Positions 20,373 through 30,679 of a stretch of DNA of 64,000 bases are shown here, piece by piece. The position numbers and the translations under genes were made by a program. Every line of letters starts with the position of its first letter. Within the stretch, counting starts at the first letter, position 1. The stretch covers positions 1-64,000 of the forward strand of contig DS990609.1 of the NCBI GenBank assembly GCA_000155715.1. Reading direction: 5' to 3'. Below the pieces are notes generated by a model, which ran no database searches, was not told where the DNA came from, and saw only the letters and a program-made list of their open reading frames with translations. Source of the DNA: a gamma proteobacterium HTCC5015 (GTDB lineage: Bacteria > Pseudomonadota > Gammaproteobacteria > HTCC5015).

Positions 20373-21361
20373 TGTGAGCGCGCCTCAACACTTTCACTGA
20401 GTTGCTTCACCGTGGCCGCGGGCACTTCGCCCACAACGACGACTTTGTGACTGCCCTGCACACGGCCATAGGCATTGAGTGCACCCATGCGACTGTGCCC
20501 CTCAACAGGCATGTTTTCACCTTTGGCTAATGGCTCGACAAACACGGAAACCGTAGCCATGCCATCGGAGTAGACCATATGTTCAACGGCCGCGGACTCA
20601 CTGGCACCGCGGCGTTCGTGTGTCGTCAGCATAAAGCCCTGCGGGGCGCGAGAAACCCGCCACTGATGGTCTGACATCAGCAACTGCTGTTGGTCAGCGT
20701 GGCCCAATTCGCGACGCTTGAGTCCCGCCGTGTCGAACTCGGGCTCAAACATTGCATCGGTCAATTGAGGGCTCACCTCAAGCTCGGTGTACATGATTTG
20801 TTCAAGTACATCGCCCTGAGTATCTAGCAAATCCGATTTAATCAGCAGACGAGAGCTTTCATCAATCCACAGGCGATGCCCATAGCGGTAGCTATCTCGA
20901 GGCTTAAGACTCAGCACCTGACAACGGCGGCCCGCCACGCGCTCGACACCCTCCAAGCTCAATTGGTAATAGCGCTCAATGCCGTCAATTTCCATCGGCA
21001 CAGACAGGGGCAGCTGGCTGCGAACACGCGCTTTGTTCACTGTAACAACACCCAGCTTGGGCAAAATTTGTGTGACCACATTATTGCGGCGCAGAATTTC
21101 GCGCGGCTCGCCGTTGAGTGACACGAGCTTTTCATCGCTGCCCGCATCCGTATGGCGGCGCACCACACGCATGCTCTCCATGCTATTACCGTGCAAATAG
21201 ACAAAGGTCCCCGTGTAGCTTTGGTTCTGCATGGCATCGCACATGCCTTTTAGCCATTCCACGGGAGAGGCGTCGTCTGCGTTCAAAGACAACGGCGCAA
21301 ACAACAAAGCTAAACCCGCCGCAAACGCCTTCAGCACCTGCGTTTTACTGCGTACTGTCAT
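20369..21361 (-). CDS. rseB: RseB/MucB, periplasmic sigmaE regulator
   Basis: Periplasmic protein that binds the anti-sigma factor RseA and shields it from proteolysis, sensing lipopolysaccharide or lipoprotein stress. The protein has 330 residues from MTVRSKTQ, with a signal peptide (FAAGLALLFAPLSLNA). The lipoprotein-binding N-terminal domain begins SPVEWLKGMCDAMQNQSYTGTFVYLHG, the family signature, and is followed by a C-terminal MucB/RseB domain. The start overlaps the end of rseA. Confidence 0.95.
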   Translation of the reverse strand: MTVRSKTQVLKAFAAGLALLFAPLSLNADDASPVEWLKGMCDAMQNQSYTGTFVYLHGNSMESMRVVRRHTDAGSDEKLVSLNGEPREILRRNNVVTQILPKLGVVTVNKARVRSQLPLSVPMEIDGIERYYQLSLEGVERVAGRRCQVLSLKPRDSYRYGHRLWIDESSRLLIKSDLLDTQGDVLEQIMYTELEVSPQLTDAMFEPEFDTAGLKRRELGHADQQQLLMSDHQWRVSRAPQGFMLTTHERRGASESAAVEHMVYSDGMATVSVFVEPLAKGENMPVEGHSRMGALNAYGRVQGSHKVVVVGEVPAATVKQLSESVEARSQ

Positions 21362-22028
21362 AGCCCACCAATCGCGTATAGGGCAAGATGCCCTGGTAGT
21401 TGCTGGTATCCGAGTACTCACTGTGATTCGCCAAGTACTGGTTGAGCTGCGCTTGGTTTAACGATTCCACACGGGCGGCGCGCTCACCCTGCCACTGCAT
21501 CAAGCTCGGCTGGTAAGTACCCGTGAGTTGCACGGGAGATATCTGAGCCAAACTACCGTAAGCAGCGGGTCGCACTGCGCGGTTGGCAGCAGGCGCCACT
21601 GCCACACCATTGAGCAACGAAGGCGTTGTGGGACCAGCATCAAGCGTAGCGGGCGAGGCAGACCAATTGTCAAAACCAATGACGGTTACCGCCGCCACGG
21701 AAGCCGCCACGGCCAAACCTGCCACGGGGCGCATCCACTGCGGCAGTGCTACCACCGCAGCCGATTCTTTGGCGCTCGGTCGATTAGAGACGCCCGTTGG
21801 CGCCAGTATGGTCGGTTCCGACTCGAGAGCCGACATCACGCGGCCCGCAAAATCGGGCGAGGCTTTGCGTTGAATTTTGGGATCGCACTGATCGCGCAAT
21901 TGATGGATATCAGCCCACACTGCTTGCGCGCTCTCGCTGTCCAGCAAGCGATCAATATCGCGCTCGAGCTGCTCACTTTCCCCATCGGCCAGCGCCGACA
22001 CCCACTCGTTGTGTTTCATCTCAGTCAT
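21345..22028 (-). CDS. rseA: RseA/MucA, anti-sigmaE factor
   Basis: Inner-membrane anti-sigma factor that sequesters RpoE. The protein has 227 residues. The N-terminal cytoplasmic domain has the family start (HNEWVSALADGE) and the stretch around WADIHQLRDQ. One transmembrane helix is predicted (about 100-117, AGLAVAASVAAVTVIGF), followed by a periplasmic domain rich in Ala and Pro. It starts immediately after rpoE and overlaps rseB by 17 bases. Confidence 0.93.
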   Translation of the reverse strand: MTEMKHNEWVSALADGESEQLERDIDRLLDSESAQAVWADIHQLRDQCDPKIQRKASPDFAGRVMSALESEPTILAPTGVSNRPSAKESAAVVALPQWMRPVAGLAVAASVAAVTVIGFDNWSASPATLDAGPTTPSLLNGVAVAPAANRAVRPAAYGSLAQISPVQLTGTYQPSLMQWQGERAARVESLNQAQLNQYLANHSEYSDTSNYQGILPYTRLVGYDSTQ

Positions 22029-22029
22029 T

Positions 22030-22608
22030 TTATTCGCCCACCATCGCCTCTAGGCCATTTTCAATTGCCTCGCGAGCCCGAAAGATTCGCGAGCGTACCG
22101 TGCCAATGGGACAAGCCATCGTCTCCGCGATTTCCTCGTAGCTCATGCCTTCGAGTTCGCGCAGCATAATGGCTTCCCTCAGTTCATCCGGTAGAGATCG
22201 AATCGCATCCATGACTCGATCTCTCGCCTGCTCTGACTCCAACATCTGTTCGGGAGTTCCGTACTCCCTTAAAAGATCGGCGCCTTCAAATTGTTCGGCC
22301 TCTTGGGCATCGACACCAATTTGCTGACCGCGACGCCCTTTAGAGACTAAATAATTCTTAGCGGTATTCACCGCAATGCGGTACAGCCACGTATAAAAGG
22401 CACTGTCTCCGCGAAAGTTTTTCAAGCCGCGATAAGCTTTGATGAAGGCCTCTTGCGCCACATCTTCCACCTCCGCCGAATTGTGAACGAAACGGCCCAC
22501 AAGGTTGACGACCCTCGATTGGTATTTTCTCACCAACAGATCAAAAGCCACTTTTTCACCGGACTGGACGCGCTTGACTAATTCGTAGTCAATTTCACGC
22601 TCGCTCAT
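22030..22608 (-). CDS. rpoE: RpoE/AlgU, extracytoplasmic-stress sigma factor
   Basis: ECF sigma factor controlling the envelope-stress response. The protein has 192 residues. Region 2 shows QKYQSRVVNLVGRFV-like sequence and DVAQEAFIKAYRGL; region 4 shows LPDELREAIMLRELEGMSYEEIAE, the DNA-recognition helix segment. The ATG at 22608 has an AAGGA ribosome binding site. The operon order rpoE-rseA-rseB-rseC-mucD matches Pseudomonas, and nadB is divergent, as in E. coli and Pseudomonas. Confidence 0.97.
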   Translation of the reverse strand: MSEREIDYELVKRVQSGEKVAFDLLVRKYQSRVVNLVGRFVHNSAEVEDVAQEAFIKAYRGLKNFRGDSAFYTWLYRIAVNTAKNYLVSKGRRGQQIGVDAQEAEQFEGADLLREYGTPEQMLESEQARDRVMDAIRSLPDELREAIMLRELEGMSYEEIAETMACPIGTVRSRIFRAREAIENGLEAMVGE

Positions 22609-22733
22609 TCTTGGTCCTTATGACGGCGCAGAACTCCAACAGTTCCCGCGCATGAATTTTAACGGCCAAAGTCGCCTTTAAGCGCCTCGAAAAGCCGACA
22701 CAACAGACAACTAGTATGCCAAAATATGCGGCT

Positions 22734-24347
22734 ATGCAGAAACATTACGACGTAATCATTATTGGCTCGGGCGCAGCAGGCCTCACACTCGCGCTGCATC
22801 TGCCCAAGCATTTACAAATTGGACTGCTCAGCAAAAGTAGTTTGCTTAGCCACAGCAGTACCTACTGGGCTCAAGGCGGCATATCCGCCGTGCTAGATGA
22901 AGACGACCACTTTGACGATCACGTAAGAGACACACTTCAAGCCGGCGCCGAACTGTGCCACGAAGATGCCACGCGCTACACAGTGGAAAGTGCGCCCGAG
23001 CTCATCCACTGGCTCACAGAGCTGGGCATGCCCTTCACCCGCGAGCGAGGCGAAGATGGCGAGCGCGGATTCCATCTCACCCGCGAGGGTGGCCACAGCC
23101 ACCGCCGCGTTATCCACGCCGAAGACGCCACGGGCAAAGCGCTACAAACCACGCTCGTCAACCGTGTGCTGCAAGCAGACAATGTAGAAGTGATTGAAGA
23201 TGCAATTGCCGTCGATCTCATCACCTCGCAAAAACTCGGTGAAAGTGGCGACAACCGCTGTCTGGGCGCCTATGTGCTGGAACGCCGTTCGGGCCAAGTT
23301 TACAGCCTGAGTGCGGGCGCCACTGCGCTTGCCACTGGCGGTGCCAATAAAGTGTATCTTTACACCAGCAACCCCGATGGCTCTTCGGGCGATGGTATCG
23401 CCATGGCTTGGCGAGCGGGTTGCCGCGTTGCCAATATGGAATTCATGCAATTCCACCCCACTTGCCTATATCACCCCGATGCCAAATCGTTTTTGATTTC
23501 CGAAGCGGTGCGCGGTGAAGGCGGCAAACTGCTGCTGCCCAACGGCGAAGCCTTTATGCAGCGATTCGACGAGCGCGCCGACCTCGCCCCACGGGACGTT
23601 GTCGCCCGCGCCATTGACCACGAAATGAAGCGACTCGGCTCCGATTGCGTCTATCTCGACATCAGCCACCGCTCCAAGGGATTCATTCAATCCCATTTCC
23701 CCAACATCTATCGACGCTGCCTAGAACTCGGCTACGAAATGGACAAAGAGCCCATTCCCGTCGTGCCCGCCGCACACTACACTTGTGGCGGTGTCCTCAC
23801 TAACCTGCAAGCTCGCACCGACATCGACGGACTCTACGCGCTCGGTGAAACCGCCTGCACAGGCCTACACGGCGCCAACCGTTTGGCGAGCAACTCTCTG
23901 CTCGAATGCCTCGCCTTTGCCCGCGCCGCTGCCGATGACATCGCGATACAACTCAGCGAGCAACCGCCACAGCCGCGCAATCTGCCAGCCTGGGACGACA
24001 GCCGCGTCACAGACTCGGATGAAGAAGTCGTGGTCACCCACAACTGGCATGAAGTGCGACGACTGATGTGGAACTACGTGGGTATTGTACGCACCGACAA
24101 GCGACTGGCACGTGCCAGCAGCCGCATCGAGTTACTATTAAACGAAATTGACGAGTACTACGGCCACTTCAAAATCAGTAGTGATCTGATTGAATTGCGC
24201 AACTTAGCGCTGGTTGCCAAGCTCATTATCGACAGCGCCATTAAACGCAAAGAGAGCCGTGGACTACATTTTACGCTGGACTACCCAGAGGCTTTGGCCG
24301 AGGCCAGCGACACGCTAATCACGCCCCAACCGCGACGAGAGGATTGA
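22734..24347 (+). CDS. nadB: NadB, L-aspartate oxidase
   Basis: FAD enzyme that oxidises aspartate to iminoaspartate, the first step of NAD synthesis. The protein has 537 residues from MQKHYDVIIIG. The FAD-binding motif is GSGAAGLTLAL, the quinone/fumarate-reductase-like core contains HSSTYWAQGGI and the active-site region SEAVRGEGG, and the second FAD segment is GLHGANRLASNSLLE. Two in-frame ATGs (22716, 22734) exist and neither has a ribosome binding site; the second gives the normal N-terminus. It is divergent from rpoE. Confidence 0.96.
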   Translation: MQKHYDVIIIGSGAAGLTLALHLPKHLQIGLLSKSSLLSHSSTYWAQGGISAVLDEDDHFDDHVRDTLQAGAELCHEDATRYTVESAPELIHWLTELGMPFTRERGEDGERGFHLTREGGHSHRRVIHAEDATGKALQTTLVNRVLQADNVEVIEDAIAVDLITSQKLGESGDNRCLGAYVLERRSGQVYSLSAGATALATGGANKVYLYTSNPDGSSGDGIAMAWRAGCRVANMEFMQFHPTCLYHPDAKSFLISEAVRGEGGKLLLPNGEAFMQRFDERADLAPRDVVARAIDHEMKRLGSDCVYLDISHRSKGFIQSHFPNIYRRCLELGYEMDKEPIPVVPAAHYTCGGVLTNLQARTDIDGLYALGETACTGLHGANRLASNSLLECLAFARAAADDIAIQLSEQPPQPRNLPAWDDSRVTDSDEEVVVTHNWHEVRRLMWNYVGIVRTDKRLARASSRIELLLNEIDEYYGHFKISSDLIELRNLALVAKLIIDSAIKRKESRGLHFTLDYPEALAEASDTLITPQPRRED

Positions 24348-24348
24348 T

Positions 24349-25155
24349 ATGACAGCCCTTCCCCTAATTGCCGAGCCCAGCGCACTCGCTCAAGTGCTCG
24401 ACCAAGACGATTTGTTAGTGTTGGACTTGCGCGCCGAAGAAAACTATCTCGACGGCCACATTCCCAACGCTCTGCGATTTGAGCTTAGCGATGTCGTGCG
24501 CAGCGAATCTCCAGTCGGCGGATTGCTCGCCGACGAAGCCGCCGTATCCGCCGCACTCAGCACCGTGGGCTATAACGGCAGCCAGCACATCGTCGCGGTC
24601 GACGACAACGGCGGCCCCCAAGCATGCCGCCTCATCTGGACCCTTGAGGCCTACGGCATCGACCGCTGCAGTTTACTCAACGGCGGCATGGCCGCTTGGA
24701 AAGGCGAAATCGAGGCGCTAGACAGCACTCCAGAACAGGCTGAACCCAGCGGCTACCAAGCGCATCTCAAAGGCGACAATGCCATGACGAAAGACGAGAT
24801 GCTCGAGCGTCTCGACGATACTCAGCTACAAATTATCGACGCCCGCTCCAAGGGCGAATACGAAGGCAGCGATGTGCGATCCGACCGCGGCGGCCACATT
24901 CCAGGCGCCATTCACCTCGAGTGGACGGATCTCAAAGACAGCTGCAATTTAAAATTCAAACCGGCCCAAGAACTGCAAGCCATCGTCGAGCAAGCCGGCA
25001 TTCAGCGCTCTAAAGATTGCGTGGCCTACTGCCAAACCCACATGCGCTCGAGCGTGGTCTACATCGCCTTAAAATCGCTGGGTTATGAACTCGTTAAAGG
25101 TTATCCCGGCGCCTGGTCCGACTGGGGCAACGATCCCAATACCCCTATCGCTTAA
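24349..25155 (+). CDS. Two-domain sulfurtransferase (rhodanese/3-mercaptopyruvate type)
   Basis: Transfers sulfane sulfur from thiosulfate or 3-mercaptopyruvate to a thiol or cyanide acceptor. The protein has 268 residues with two rhodanese domains: an inactive N-terminal one (LLVLDLRAEENYLDGHIPNA) and a catalytic C-terminal one (IIDARSKGEYEG...GHIPGA) with the active cysteine in AYCQTHMRS. The loop CQTHMRS differs from the CGSGVTA of typical mercaptopyruvate enzymes, so donor choice is open. It begins one base after the nadB stop codon. Confidence 0.88.
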   Translation: MTALPLIAEPSALAQVLDQDDLLVLDLRAEENYLDGHIPNALRFELSDVVRSESPVGGLLADEAAVSAALSTVGYNGSQHIVAVDDNGGPQACRLIWTLEAYGIDRCSLLNGGMAAWKGEIEALDSTPEQAEPSGYQAHLKGDNAMTKDEMLERLDDTQLQIIDARSKGEYEGSDVRSDRGGHIPGAIHLEWTDLKDSCNLKFKPAQELQAIVEQAGIQRSKDCVAYCQTHMRSSVVYIALKSLGYELVKGYPGAWSDWGNDPNTPIA

Positions 25156-25202
25156 ATCCGCTACAGTTAGAGTATAAGACCAGCAACAGTGGAGAGAGGA
25201 TA

Positions 25203-25433
25203 ATGGACACTGCCATTCACACACTCAGCGAGCTATTCGAACAACTGGGTTTGGCTTCAGATAGCGACAGCATCGATCGATTTATCGCAGAACATCGCCC
25301 GCTGGACGACAACACGCCACTGGCCGACGCGCCGTTTTGGAACCGCGGCCAAGCCAGCTTTCTGCGCGAGGCCATTGTCGACGACGCCAACTGGGCCGAA
25401 CTGGTCGATCAGCTCAACGCCCAATTGCGCTAG
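25203..25433 (+). CDS. DUF2789 family small protein
   Basis: Acidic helical protein of 76 residues matching the DUF2789 family of Pseudomonas-like bacteria, function unknown. Conserved stretches are [11 protein letters not shown] near the start and [19 protein letters not shown] in the middle. The start has a strong GGAGAGAGGA ribosome binding site. It overlaps the end of the convergent orn gene by four bases. Confidence 0.88.
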   Translation: MDTAIHTLSELFEQLGLASDSDSIDRFIAEHRPLDDNTPLADAPFWNRGQASFLREAIVDDANWAELVDQLNAQLR

Positions 25434-25987
25434 ATTTTCATCACCGTTTGGCGGTAGTAGCGCAGCTCTTCAATCGAGTCGCGAATATCGTCGAGCGCGA
25501 GGTGTTTACCCTGCTTCACAAAGCCCTTGTGAACATCGGGCGCCCAGCGCGTCACGAGCTCTTTCAAAGTACTCACATCGAGATTGCGGTAGTGAAAATA
25601 GGCTTCAAGCTGAGGCATTTGTCGCGCCATAAAGCGGCGGTCTTGGCAAATGCTGTTGCCGCACATGGGCGACTTGCGGGCACCGACGTATTGTTCTAAA
25701 AACTCAATCGTCTGGCGCTCGGCTTCTTGCATGTTGACATCGCTATTTTTGACGCGCTCGGTCAAACCACTTTGCCCGTGTTGCCGCGTGTTCCACTCGT
25801 CCATGCCATCCATCACCGCATCGGGCTGGTGAATCGCCAGCATCGGACCTTCGGCAATGACATTCAGCGCTTTATCCGTCACGATGGTCGCGATCTCAAT
25901 AATCTCATCGTTAACGGTGTCCAAGCCCGTCATTTCCAAATCAATCCAAATCAGATTGTCGTCATCGTACTGCGGTGCTTGAGACAT
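25430..25987 (-). CDS. orn: Oligoribonuclease
   Basis: 3'-5' exoribonuclease that degrades RNA dinucleotides, including pGpG from c-di-GMP turnover. The protein has 185 residues. DEDDh residues are visible: Asp and Glu in [10 protein letters not shown], an Asp in [12 protein letters not shown], and the His and Asp in [11 protein letters not shown]. It is convergent with the DUF2789 gene and stands alone on this strand. It divides c-di-GMP signalling labour with the phosphodiesterase at 30.7 kb. Confidence 0.97.
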   Translation of the reverse strand: MSQAPQYDDDNLIWIDLEMTGLDTVNDEIIEIATIVTDKALNVIAEGPMLAIHQPDAVMDGMDEWNTRQHGQSGLTERVKNSDVNMQEAERQTIEFLEQYVGARKSPMCGNSICQDRRFMARQMPQLEAYFHYRNLDVSTLKELVTRWAPDVHKGFVKQGKHLALDDIRDSIEELRYYRQTVMKI

Positions 25988-26115
25988 AGTGCGCCTTTGA
26001 TTCAGGATGGTGTGTAGAAAAGCCTTTCATCGCGTTTTGAAACGATTGCGCTAAGGTTAAACAGCAGGATGCAGTCCTGCAAGCAAATCCTACCCCCTTG
26101 TAGAGGAGTTTTTTT

Positions 26116-26445
26116 ATGAAAACACCACTCTTTGAACAACACTGCCAAGGTAAACTCGGAGCAGATCATCTGCTCAATGGCAGCGACATTGAACAGCACC
26201 TCACTACGCTGAGCGACTGGCAACAACAGGAAAACAGCCTGCAAGCCACTTATTCATTCGGCAACTTTCACGAGACGATGGCCTTTGTCAACGCCGTGGC
26301 CTGGATAGCCCATCAACAGGATCACCACCCCGACCTCGAAGTCGGTTACAATCGCTGCCTGATTCGCTTTACCACGCACTCGGCGGGTGGTTTAACGCTC
26401 AACGATTTTATTTGCGCCGCTCGAGTTCAACGACTTTCATCGTGA
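26116..26445 (+). CDS. phhB: Pterin-4a-carbinolamine dehydratase
   Basis: Regenerates dihydropterin after phenylalanine hydroxylase, or serves another pterin enzyme. The protein has 109 residues. The active-site motif is HQQDHHPDLEVGYN (about 73-86). The start has a GAGGAG ribosome binding site. No phhA is visible nearby, so the partner hydroxylase must lie elsewhere or the protein has a different role. Confidence 0.93.
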   Translation: MKTPLFEQHCQGKLGADHLLNGSDIEQHLTTLSDWQQQENSLQATYSFGNFHETMAFVNAVAWIAHQQDHHPDLEVGYNRCLIRFTTHSAGGLTLNDFICAARVQRLSS

Positions 26446-26451
26446 CAACGA

Positions 26452-27363
26452 ATGCCTAAAGCCCAACACGGACGCGTCATCGCCAATTTTGGCCGCCATC
26501 TGAGCGTGCGCACCCAAGCCGGTCAACTGGTTAAAGCCAGTGCCCGCCGCAAACTTGGCCTAGTGGTTTGTGGTGACCACGTGTTGTTTGATCCCAGTGG
26601 CGACGAGGCCGTGGTACAGCAAGTACAACCACGCCACGGCGTTCTCGCCCGCCCCGATCGCCGCGGGGAGAACAAGCCTCTAGCCGCCAATCTCGATCAG
26701 CTGTTTGTGGTCTCCGCCCACAAACCCGGCATTGATCGCTTTTTAATCGACTCCTATTTAGTCACTGCCAAGTTAATGGGTGTCGAGGCTGTTTTGCTGT
26801 TCAACAAAGACGATCTCGAACACGATGTCGACGCGCTCAACAACACGCTTCAATACTACGAAGACCTCGGTTATCGCTGTCTGCGCACCTCTGCCCAAAG
26901 CGGCCAAGGCCTTGAAAAGCTCATGGATCAAGCTCGAGACAAGGCCAATATCTTGGTGGGGCAATCAGGTGTTGGGAAATCGTCGCTTATTCAATACCTA
27001 CTGCCCGATTTATCGATTCAGGTGGGCGCACTGTCGGAGTCCAGCGGACTCGGCAGTCACACGACGACCACGACTATCCTCTACCAGCTCGGCGACGGTG
27101 GCGAGTTAATCGATTCTCCAGGAGTGCGCGAGTTCGCTACTTGGACGCAAGATGAGCAGCAAATTTTGAAGGGATTTAAAGAAATCGCCGACCTCGGCCA
27201 GTATTGTCGCTTTCACAACTGCCGCCACTTAAAAGAACCCGGCTGCGCAGTGAAACAGGCGATTGAGGAAAATGAGTGCGCCGAATGGCGCTACCAGCAC
27301 TATCTGAAAATGCTGGAACGCGCCGAAGACGCACAGCGCGAGCTGGGGCTTAACTATCGCTAA
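26452..27363 (+). CDS. rsgA: RsgA, ribosome small-subunit maturation GTPase
   Basis: Circularly permuted GTPase acting late in 30S assembly. The protein has 303 residues. An N-terminal OB-fold (GRVIANFGRHLSVRT) precedes the permuted G domain: G4 (LLFNKDDL) before G1 (GQSGVGKSSL) and G3 (DSPGVREF). The C-terminal zinc-binding motif is C-x4-C-x-H-x5-C, seen as YCRFHNCRHLKEPGC. It follows phhB by six bases and pairs with the divergent orn, a common arrangement. Confidence 0.96.
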   Translation: MPKAQHGRVIANFGRHLSVRTQAGQLVKASARRKLGLVVCGDHVLFDPSGDEAVVQQVQPRHGVLARPDRRGENKPLAANLDQLFVVSAHKPGIDRFLIDSYLVTAKLMGVEAVLLFNKDDLEHDVDALNNTLQYYEDLGYRCLRTSAQSGQGLEKLMDQARDKANILVGQSGVGKSSLIQYLLPDLSIQVGALSESSGLGSHTTTTTILYQLGDGGELIDSPGVREFATWTQDEQQILKGFKEIADLGQYCRFHNCRHLKEPGCAVKQAIEENECAEWRYQHYLKMLERAEDAQRELGLNYR

Positions 27364-27365
27364 GC

Positions 27366-27710
27366 CTAGCCCGGGGGCCAACTGAGAGGGCGACCGCCTA
27401 TCACATGAAGGTGGATGTGAAAAACGCTTTGGCCCGCACCCTCTTGGCAATTCATCACCGTGCGATAGCCCGCCTCTGATAGCCCATCCACTTTGGCCAC
27501 TGCCTGTGCTGCCAAAAACAAATCACCCATAATCGACGCTTGCTCAGGCTGAATGTCTTCAATCGTCGCGATGTGTACTTTGGGGATCACCAACACATGA
27601 GTCGGCGCTTGGGCGTTAATATCGCGGAAGGCGAGCACCTTATCGTTTTCGTACACCACATCAGCGGGGATCTCTCCCGCAATAATTTTACAAAATAGAC
27701 AATCGCTCAT
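27366..27710 (-). CDS. HIT-family nucleotide-binding protein (HinT type)
   Basis: Small histidine-triad protein of 114 residues, a purine nucleoside phosphoramidase type. The catalytic triad is HIHLHVIGG (about 96-104), and the N-terminal start CLFCKIIAGEIPA is typical of HinT. A ribosome binding site GGGAGAG lies seven bases from the ATG. It is convergent with rsgA and probably the last gene of the dnaX-ybaB-recR operon. Confidence 0.93.
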   Translation of the reverse strand: MSDCLFCKIIAGEIPADVVYENDKVLAFRDINAQAPTHVLVIPKVHIATIEDIQPEQASIMGDLFLAAQAVAKVDGLSEAGYRTVMNCQEGAGQSVFHIHLHVIGGRPLSWPPG

Positions 27711-27731
27711 GACATTCTCTCCCGTTGTTAT

Positions 27732-28331
27732 CTAAGGCAGACGCAAACGCTGACTGAAGGCGTGAGACAGCGTTCCACCGTCAATGTATTCCAACTCGCC
27801 CCCCAGAGGGACACCGTGAGCAATGCGCGAAACGGCCACCTTGGCCTCGGCGGCCAGCTCTGAGATATAGTGCGCAGTGGCCTCGCCCTCGACGGTGGGA
27901 TTGGTGGCCAAAATAAGTTCCCGAACGCTCCCATCCGACAAGCGCTGTTCGAGCTGATCCAAACCAATATCCTTAGGCCCAATGCCGTCGAGCGGACTGA
28001 GCCGCCCCATCAACACAAAGTACAGCCCATTGTAGTCTGTAGCGTCTTCTAGGGCGGACACATCCGCCGGCGACTCAACAATACACAGTACTGACCCATC
28101 GCGGCGCGGCGACTCACACAATGAACAAACCGCATTTTCAGTGAAGTTGCGGCAGCGCTGACAGTGGCCGATGCGCTCCACCGCCTGCTGTAATACCAGC
28201 GCCAAGTGTTTGGCCCGACCGCGCTCGCGCTCAAGGGCGTGAAATGCCATGCGTTGAGCCGATTTCGGTCCCACGCCAGGCAAGCAGCGAAAGGCTTCAA
28301 TCAGTTCATTCAACAGTGAAGATTGAGTCAT
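27732..28331 (-). CDS. recR: RecR, recombination mediator
   Basis: Ring-forming partner of RecO and RecF. The protein has 199 residues. It has an N-terminal helix-hairpin-helix ([13 protein letters not shown]), a four-cysteine zinc finger (CQRC and CSLC, about 57-72), and a Toprim domain beginning [10 protein letters not shown] and containing EGEATAHY. It follows ybaB by 11 bases, in the conserved dnaX-ybaB-recR order. Confidence 0.97.
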   Translation of the reverse strand: MTQSSLLNELIEAFRCLPGVGPKSAQRMAFHALERERGRAKHLALVLQQAVERIGHCQRCRNFTENAVCSLCESPRRDGSVLCIVESPADVSALEDATDYNGLYFVLMGRLSPLDGIGPKDIGLDQLEQRLSDGSVRELILATNPTVEGEATAHYISELAAEAKVAVSRIAHGVPLGGELEYIDGGTLSHAFSQRLRLP

Positions 28332-28342
28332 TATTCAACAAC

Positions 28343-28666
28343 TTAGAAGGGAAACTTCATGCCGCCTGGCAGATTCATTCCCGCCGTTACACTGCCCATG
28401 CGCTCTTGGGTTTTCTCTTGGACTTTGTGAGCAGCATCGTTAATCGCCGCAGCCACCAAGTCTTCCAACATGTCTTTATCGTCTTCAAACAAGCTATCGT
28501 CGATACTGACGCGGCGCGCCTCGTGTGCGCCAGTTAGCACGACTTTCACCAAGCCGCCCCCCGATTGCCCTTCGACTTCCATCGTAGCAATCTCTTTTTG
28601 CGCGCGCTCAGCCTCTTGCTGCATGCGCTGGGCTTGCTTCATTAAATTACCCATTTGACCTTTCAT
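28343..28666 (-). CDS. ybaB: YbaB/EbfC nucleoid-associated protein
   Basis: Small DNA-binding protein of 107 residues. It has the N-terminal coiled helix ([20 protein letters not shown]) and the central [16 protein letters not shown] strand pair, both diagnostic of the family. The C-terminus is glycine/methionine-rich ([11 protein letters not shown]). It is 16 bases after dnaX. Confidence 0.96.
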   Translation of the reverse strand: MKGQMGNLMKQAQRMQQEAERAQKEIATMEVEGQSGGGLVKVVLTGAHEARRVSIDDSLFEDDKDMLEDLVAAAINDAAHKVQEKTQERMGSVTAGMNLPGGMKFPF

Positions 28667-28681
28667 ATTTTCTCCACCTTA

Positions 28682-30352
<1,671 letters not shown>

Positions 30353-30500
30353 AAACGGTCGTGGTCAAAATCCAAAAAAACGATTGAGTCGGCCTGTGAT
30401 TCTATACTCTCGCGCCGCAATTGAACACGGCTCCATGCGAGCCATTTAAAAATCAAAAAGCCGCATCAAAACCGCTAAAAGTGGGGAGAGATAGTAAGAA

Positions 30501-30614
30501 GGAGGCGGCCCACACCAGCAGATCCTCGGCGCCCACTACACTGCTACCGTTGCTCCCTTCCGGGCCTGGCGGAGTTTACAGCTTCGCGTCGCGAGGGTAC
30601 CGGCGCAGACCACC
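30501..30614 (-). ncRNA. ffs: 4.5S RNA (signal recognition particle RNA)
   Basis: The minus strand contains the SRP core GCCAGGCCCGGAAGGGAGCA, with the conserved GGAA-type tetraloop helix that binds Ffh. The ends pair (GGTGGTC with GGCCGCC), giving roughly 110 bases. The boundaries are estimated from this terminal pairing. It lies about 150 bases upstream of dnaX, as in many gammaproteobacteria. This accounts for the otherwise gene-free stretch 30353-30679. Confidence 0.93.
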
Positions 30615-30679
30615 ATAGTGCCCTCTAAGGCCAAACGGCCTTGGAAGTCGGCGAACTTTGCCGCAAACGCCGATGAAAT

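Noticed and set aside
21528-22169. 213-codon plus-strand reading frame
   Set aside because: Lies opposite rseA and rpoE; no domain, high Arg and His content typical of a shadow frame.
22618-22646. SigmaE-type autoregulatory promoter GGAACT-N17-TCATAA before rpoE
   Set aside because: The -10 would place the transcript start almost at the ATG and cut off the AAGGA ribosome binding site, so it is not convincing.
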